Below are positions 60,111 to 64,000 of a DNA stretch of 64,000 nucleotides, piece after piece; position 1 is the stretch's first letter; every line of letters begins with the position of its first letter. A model generated the notes under the pieces. The model was not told the origin of the DNA. It did no database searches and saw only the letters and a program-made list of their open reading frames with translations. This stretch comes from Tillus elongatus (taxonomy: Eukaryota > Arthropoda > Insecta > Coleoptera > Cleridae). The stretch is from assembly GCA_964006375.1 (NCBI GenBank), contig OZ023267.1:85297406-85361405 (forward strand). Reading direction: 5' to 3'. The position numbers and the translations under genes are program-made.

Positions 60111-61530
60111 AGTCAGCAGTTTTCTTTTTTGACTTCTGCAAGATGTATCTTGAAGTTATTGTGATTATTGTTATTACTATCACGATGTATAATATAATTG
60201 TTCATACACTAGTGTGGTACATGGGCAAATTATGGTTCCTGGAATTCTGCCATTGATTGATTGTAACTGGGATTCAAGTCGTGCAGTGAAACATTTTATA
60301 ATTTTAATTCTGATAATTTGTCTGGGAAGATGATTATAAGTTGGCATTTGGGTTTCAGAGTCGCCAGTTTTGTTCCGCTGATTATCTTGGTTTCTTCGTT
60401 TTCTTCGCAAGCGAAGTTTCATCTTCGTTTCTTCTGGTGCCACTATTTTGTATTGTGTATTGCCATATTTAGAGACTGTTCTTTTTGTTATTTTGACCAG
60501 TTCTTGTTTGCAATTGTTTATTGGTTTCTGGAAGATGATCAGTTTAATTTCGCATGGGTTGTTGTTGTTTAGTGCTGTCGGGTTGTCATTTTCACAAAAG
60601 TATGTTTGGTCTTTTAGATTCCTACACTTTTAGTTTCTGTAAGCGTAGTGTTTGCGCTAAGGATTAGGTACTTGTTTCTAGCGACAATCATTTTAAAGGT
60701 ATATGGATATTTAGGGACTGGTAATGCATAGAATTGATAATAGATATAGTCTCGTTTGTCTACTAAACGTTGGAATATAATTTTAAAGTCAATTTTAACT
60801 GTTTTTATTTTAAATATTTTTTTCGTAAAGTGGAATGTCGGATTTTGTTGGTAATCTTGATTTTGAGATATGGTTTTCAATGGTTGCTAATTCTTTTGAT
60901 ATCAGTATTGACGTATGATGCGTGTATAATTTTGAAAATGTAATTGCATATTCTGTTGTTAATATCATATTTAGTACATTGGTTAACAAATAACAGATAT
61001 GTGTGAATAATTTCAAATGTTTTACTCTATGAAAATTCGTTAGTTGGTCGCTTTTTAGACTATGTATTGTCTATTCCAAATCGTTTATTCTCGCTACTAT
61101 AGCTTCTTGGTTATGGTTGTTCAGGTTGTCTATTGTTTTATTAAACTCTGCTATAGCATCTATCATTAGTGATGTTTGTGACCTAAAAAGTTGATGTACT
61201 TGATTTTGATCTTTTCTCAAAATTTCGAGAGCTTTATATATTCTGTCGCCGTCATCTGCATCTAAGTTCCCAGTTATTGATTTGAATATAGATCCTAGTC
61301 TGTTCATTATACCTCCTTTGTTCCTAATAGTTGTTGGAAATATTCGATAAAATGTGTCATCAATTTTGCTAATGGTGAAATTAATGGTTAAAATAAAAAA
61401 AATATATTCCAACTTGTACTCTGTATTCATTACGCTTAGTACGTTATGGAAGTAAATTTTTAGTCCGTTAAAGTCGTCGTATAGTTGTCTCAAGTATGTA
61501 TATGAATCATTCTCTATTATTCGTTCTCTG
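60110..61530 (-). pseudogene. env: Errantivirus envelope (F-like) pseudogene
   Basis: The frame 61071-61493 reads RQLYDDFNGLKIYFHNVLSV, FPTTIRNKGGIMNRLGSIFK, SITGNLDADDGDRIYKALEI, QVHQLFRSQTSLMIDAIAEF and HNQEAIVARINDLE. It then continues broken as MKLFTHICYLLTNVLNMIL, YTHHTSILISKELATIENHI, FYALPVPKYPYTFKMIVARN and CRNLKDQTYFCEN. The cleavage site region is RNKG, so the basic furin-type motif is degraded. The membrane anchor is near 60170. It has the same gene order as 9191-10680. Confidence 0.65.
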
Positions 61531-61544
61531 AAAAGGCTGGTCCC

Positions 61545-61990
61545 AGTTTGCAGATAGATACTGATTGGACAGAAATATCGGATTCATGCTACATGTGGGG
61601 TGCGTCAGGACCAACACTGTGGAACATGTATTACGATAAGCGCTTTAGTCTGGAGTCCTTAAACAACACGGCTATTATAGGGTAGGCAGATCAGTTGGCG
61701 GTGATTGTAAGCGGAGTAAATAAGGGTGACCTAGAGAATAATATCAACTGGGCAGTGGCAAGGGTGCAAAACTGGATGGAAAATAGTGCTCTCTGACTTG
61801 AGCTTCACAATACTGAAAGTATAGTGCTAGTGGGACGAAGAACACTGAGAACAGTAACCGTCAAGTAGGAGAATGCAGAGATTTGTGGTTTTATCACTTT
61901 ATGGTGTCCAGCGACGTTAACAAGTGTAGGGCGGATACGGGATCTAAAAGTGACGAGAAAAAAAAGAGCGTGAAGTCTACGGTCGGTTAC
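61545..61990 (+). pseudogene. R1-like LINE RT fragment, most degraded copy
   Basis: Readable blocks RCVRTNTVEHVLR / DQHCGTCI-type and GRRTLRTVTVK flank a stop near 61684, where the catalytic motif is ADQL. Several stops are present. Confidence 0.65.
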
Positions 61991-62363
61991 TAGACGTTCC
62001 GCCGTGAGAACCGTAACAACGTCTGTGCGAAATTACCAGTAAATCGTATGAACGTTCGTTGCGAGTGCCGCGTATAGGACGTTTTAGGGACAACAAAGTA
62101 GGCGGAGTCTCACCTGGGCACTGATTTAGCTGCGGCTGCACTGTGAACTACGCTTGCTCTTCACGATATTTCTAACTTCTCAAATTGGCAAATACAATAA
62201 CAGACAAGAAGGGCGTGGTGTCATTTTGATCGACACACTTCAGAGGGCAAAATAATAATGGAGAAGAAAAAAAAGGTCTGATGAGTAAAATGTGGTGTCG
62301 GTGGAACAATAGCTAATTGCGATTAGGTTACGGATCGAGTGTTTGTAATGTTTGTAAATTTGT

Positions 62364-62379
62364 GACTCTGAAAAGAGCC
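62364..62379 (-). ncRNA. Histone 3' stem-loop (H2B copy 5)
   Basis: Minus-strand ggctcttttcagagtc, identical to copy 1, 65 bases after the stop codon. Confidence 0.8.
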
Positions 62380-62443
62380 GACTTTTTTTCTCTCCAAGTG
62401 TTCCGTCTAATGTGACACAATTGAAAGGCACACGTTTATTTAT

Positions 62444-62797
62444 TTACTTCGACCTGGTGTATTTGATAACGGGCTTGGTGCCTTCGCTGACTGCGTGTTT
62501 GGCGAGTTTAACGGGTAGAAGGTGCCTGCCGGTGGTCTCGATCTCCCTGCTTGTTATTGTGGATCTGTTGTTGTAACGAGCGAGCCTGGAGGCATCGGCG
62601 GTGATGCGCTCCAATATGTCGTTGACGAAGCTCTCCATTATGCTTATGGCTTTGATCGAGATACGGTGTCGGGATGTACTTGCTTCAGCCTTTTGTGAAC
62701 ACTCCTTCATTCTCCGCTTCTTTTTGTCGCCCTTGGAGATGTTCTTCTGAGCCTTGCAGTTCTTCTTGATAACTTTAATTCTAGCCTTCGGTGGCAT
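62444..62797 (-). CDS. H2B: H2B-like open frame, copy 5, frame restored by deletion
   Basis: One open frame of 117 codons from the ATG at 62797. It reads [80 protein letters not shown] and KYTRSK. The shared 1-nt deletion is still present, but a second deletion removes the codons for most of YAIYIYKML and brings the halves into one frame. The start of the histone fold's first helix is replaced by frameshifted residues, so normal nucleosome packing is unlikely. It may be expressed only if the cassette promoter works. Confidence 0.6.
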   Translation of the reverse strand: MPPKARIKVIKKNCKAQKNISKGDKKKRRMKECSQKAEASTSRHRISIKAISIMESFVNDILERITADASRLARYNNRSTITSREIETTGRHLLPVKLAKHAVSEGTKPVIKYTRSK

Positions 62798-63240
62798 CTT
62801 GTCGTACAGTATACAGAACAAACGTAGGAAAGATAGTGACGGTACGCTTTTTTTTTCTTTGGTCTTTAACTTTATTTTTCGGGTGTTGCTTCCGTAACCT
62901 TACATGGCTTGTTTACGTTGTGTTGCCCTTTAAATGGGTGTCGATTGTCATTGACTGTCCGCAGCGAAATCGACTTCGTTTTTGTAACGTGGCGCTGTGG
63001 ACGTAGGTCACTCTCAAAGAATCCGACCCCGTCATTCGTGCCGGCCAACTACTATCTATAAAGGCATACCGCAATGACCACACCACTTTCAGAGGTGGCA
63101 CAGCAGTGTATGTTCAAAAAAATATTGACCACTTTTTGTTCTCAGTTCGTAGTTTACCCTAGTTCACAGTGCAGCCGCAGACAAGTCAGGATGTTTTATC
63201 GGTTTTTCACGTACACCTTTTTGTGTAAAATGGACTTGGG

Positions 63241-63253
63241 AGTCACATTCCCT
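63241..63253. other. Empty copia target site
   Basis: agtcacattccct is uninterrupted here. Compare 12436-12440 and 22480-22484. Confidence 0.8.
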
Positions 63254-63589
63254 GGATAAAACAATTGCTACAATGTTTCATGTCCCTATTAGAGATGACA
63301 CATGATTCAGTTTTGACGGAGTAGCTTTTTTTAATTTTTAATAGTTTTTTAACAAACTACAGGCTTACGAAAGCTGAAATATGAATTGGAATAGTGAGCC
63401 TGAGTGCGTAGCCTGATTTTTTCTGTTGTATGAAAAACCCACATCAATCTGTGTGTTGCTATCTCTAGACGATTGTAATGTTAGAATATTGAACATTTTA
63501 TTTGTAAAATAATTTAAGAATGAACTGCTTTGTTTCTTTGTAATGTTTACATTGAAATCACCAAAAATCAACGTATTCTGGCATCCGCT

Positions 63590-63592
<3 letters not shown>
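63254..63592 (-). pseudogene. Helentron-like endonuclease C-terminal part
   Basis: On the minus strand [57 protein letters not shown]. This is the longest open version of the GDFN region in the window, running through the microsatellite into 63778. Confidence 0.6.

Positions 63593-63670
<78 letters not shown>
63593..63670. repeat. (TA)n microsatellite inside the endonuclease gene
   Basis: 78 bases of TA. It keeps the surrounding frame open and would encode a Tyr-Ile repeat. Confidence 0.97.
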
Positions 63671-63673
<3 letters not shown>

Positions 63674-64000
63674 GTTATTGAATATGTCTTTAACTGCGTG
63701 GATGGGGTAGATGCTGGTTTGTATATTACACAAAATCCAAAGTTTCGCAATTGTCTTCAAACAAAATTTTAAATTCATCTGATTTTAAATTATTCCTGAT
63801 GTATATCGTTGAACCACATGGATATCTCTTGCTCTTTACATAAGATGTGTAAATTCTAAGATGGTCAGGTATCTGCTGAGTTGTCGAAGATTCAACAAGT
63901 AGTATAATCGATGCTTACAAATAGCATTCATCTGCAATAATATCCTTCATATGTGCTTTTAAAGACTGAACGTTTTGGAAAATTACAGTCAAGTAAGATG
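63671..64000 (-). pseudogene. Helentron-like endonuclease, middle and N-terminal part, cut by the window end
   Basis: On the minus strand [20 protein letters not shown] precedes the microsatellite in the open frame. ADECYL-type and NVQSLKAH-type sequence is present near 63930-64000. Collinear with 22944-23290. Confidence 0.55.

Larger units (their letters stand above)
62121..63189 (-). mobile_element. H2B cassette 5 with inverted ends
   Basis: The left end 62121-62152 and right end near 63160-63189 are inverted repeats. Length 1069 bp. Contains a stem-loop and H2B copy 5 on the minus strand. Confidence 0.6.

Overview
This window is AT-rich eukaryotic DNA, most likely from an insect or another arthropod. 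The inference rests on errantivirus-type (Ty3/gypsy with envelope) remnants, a copia-type LTR element whose primer-binding site resembles the initiator-tRNA-Met site of Drosophila copia, R1-like LINE pieces, and polinton/adintovirus-like capsid, ATPase, protease and phospholipase remnants common in insect genomes. I see no intact single-copy host gene, no rRNA, tRNA or CRISPR array. Almost everything is a mosaic of broken mobile elements that were copied again after they broke.

Layout. (1) 1-7818 and 12058-19849 are two nearly identical copies of one block in direct orientation, about 12.05 kb apart: copia 3' LTR and RNase H, then polinton-like ATPase, PLA2, penton-like and capsid fragments, Helentron-like endonuclease pieces and errantivirus pieces. 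(2) 8720-12440 is a composite module: (TA)n, errantivirus LTR/env, LINE reverse transcriptase, and a histone H2B cassette. (3) 12441-22479 lies between two copia LTRs with a 5-bp target duplication (CATTC) and encloses about 7.6 kb of foreign payload plus an inverted gag-protease-integrase segment. (4) 22480-26240 continues the composite module. (5) 26244-31390 is a central spacer with another H2B cassette and a polinton-like block. (6) 31390-39058 is the inverted copy of (2)+(4) without the copia insertion. (7) 39062-44440 holds a 306-bp tandem repeat, a better preserved PLA2-protease-fibre-like segment, and errantivirus gag/integrase/env pieces. (8) 44450-48004 is a third composite module. 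(9) 48005-55872 is a 7.9-kb structure with 1.69-kb nearly identical terminal inverted repeats around a 4.5-kb core, most of which is three different satellite arrays. (10) 55873-59520 is largely unrecognised sequence. (11) 59530-64000 is a fourth composite module running off the window.

How the parts relate. The most unusual resident is a replication-type histone H2B gene. It is found five times inside a cassette of about 1.03-1.09 kb with 32-bp inverted ends in the clearest copies, three of them keep a recognisable histone 3' stem-loop, and all five carry the same 1-nt deletion. The LINE RT copies share a loss of the catalytic YADD motif, and the three ATPase copies share a Walker A lesion. 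Dead genes were therefore propagated as passengers, by segmental or inverted duplication or by mobilisation in trans. Several breaks are marked by perfect fold-back palindromes. All comparisons were made by eye; no alignment or database search was run.
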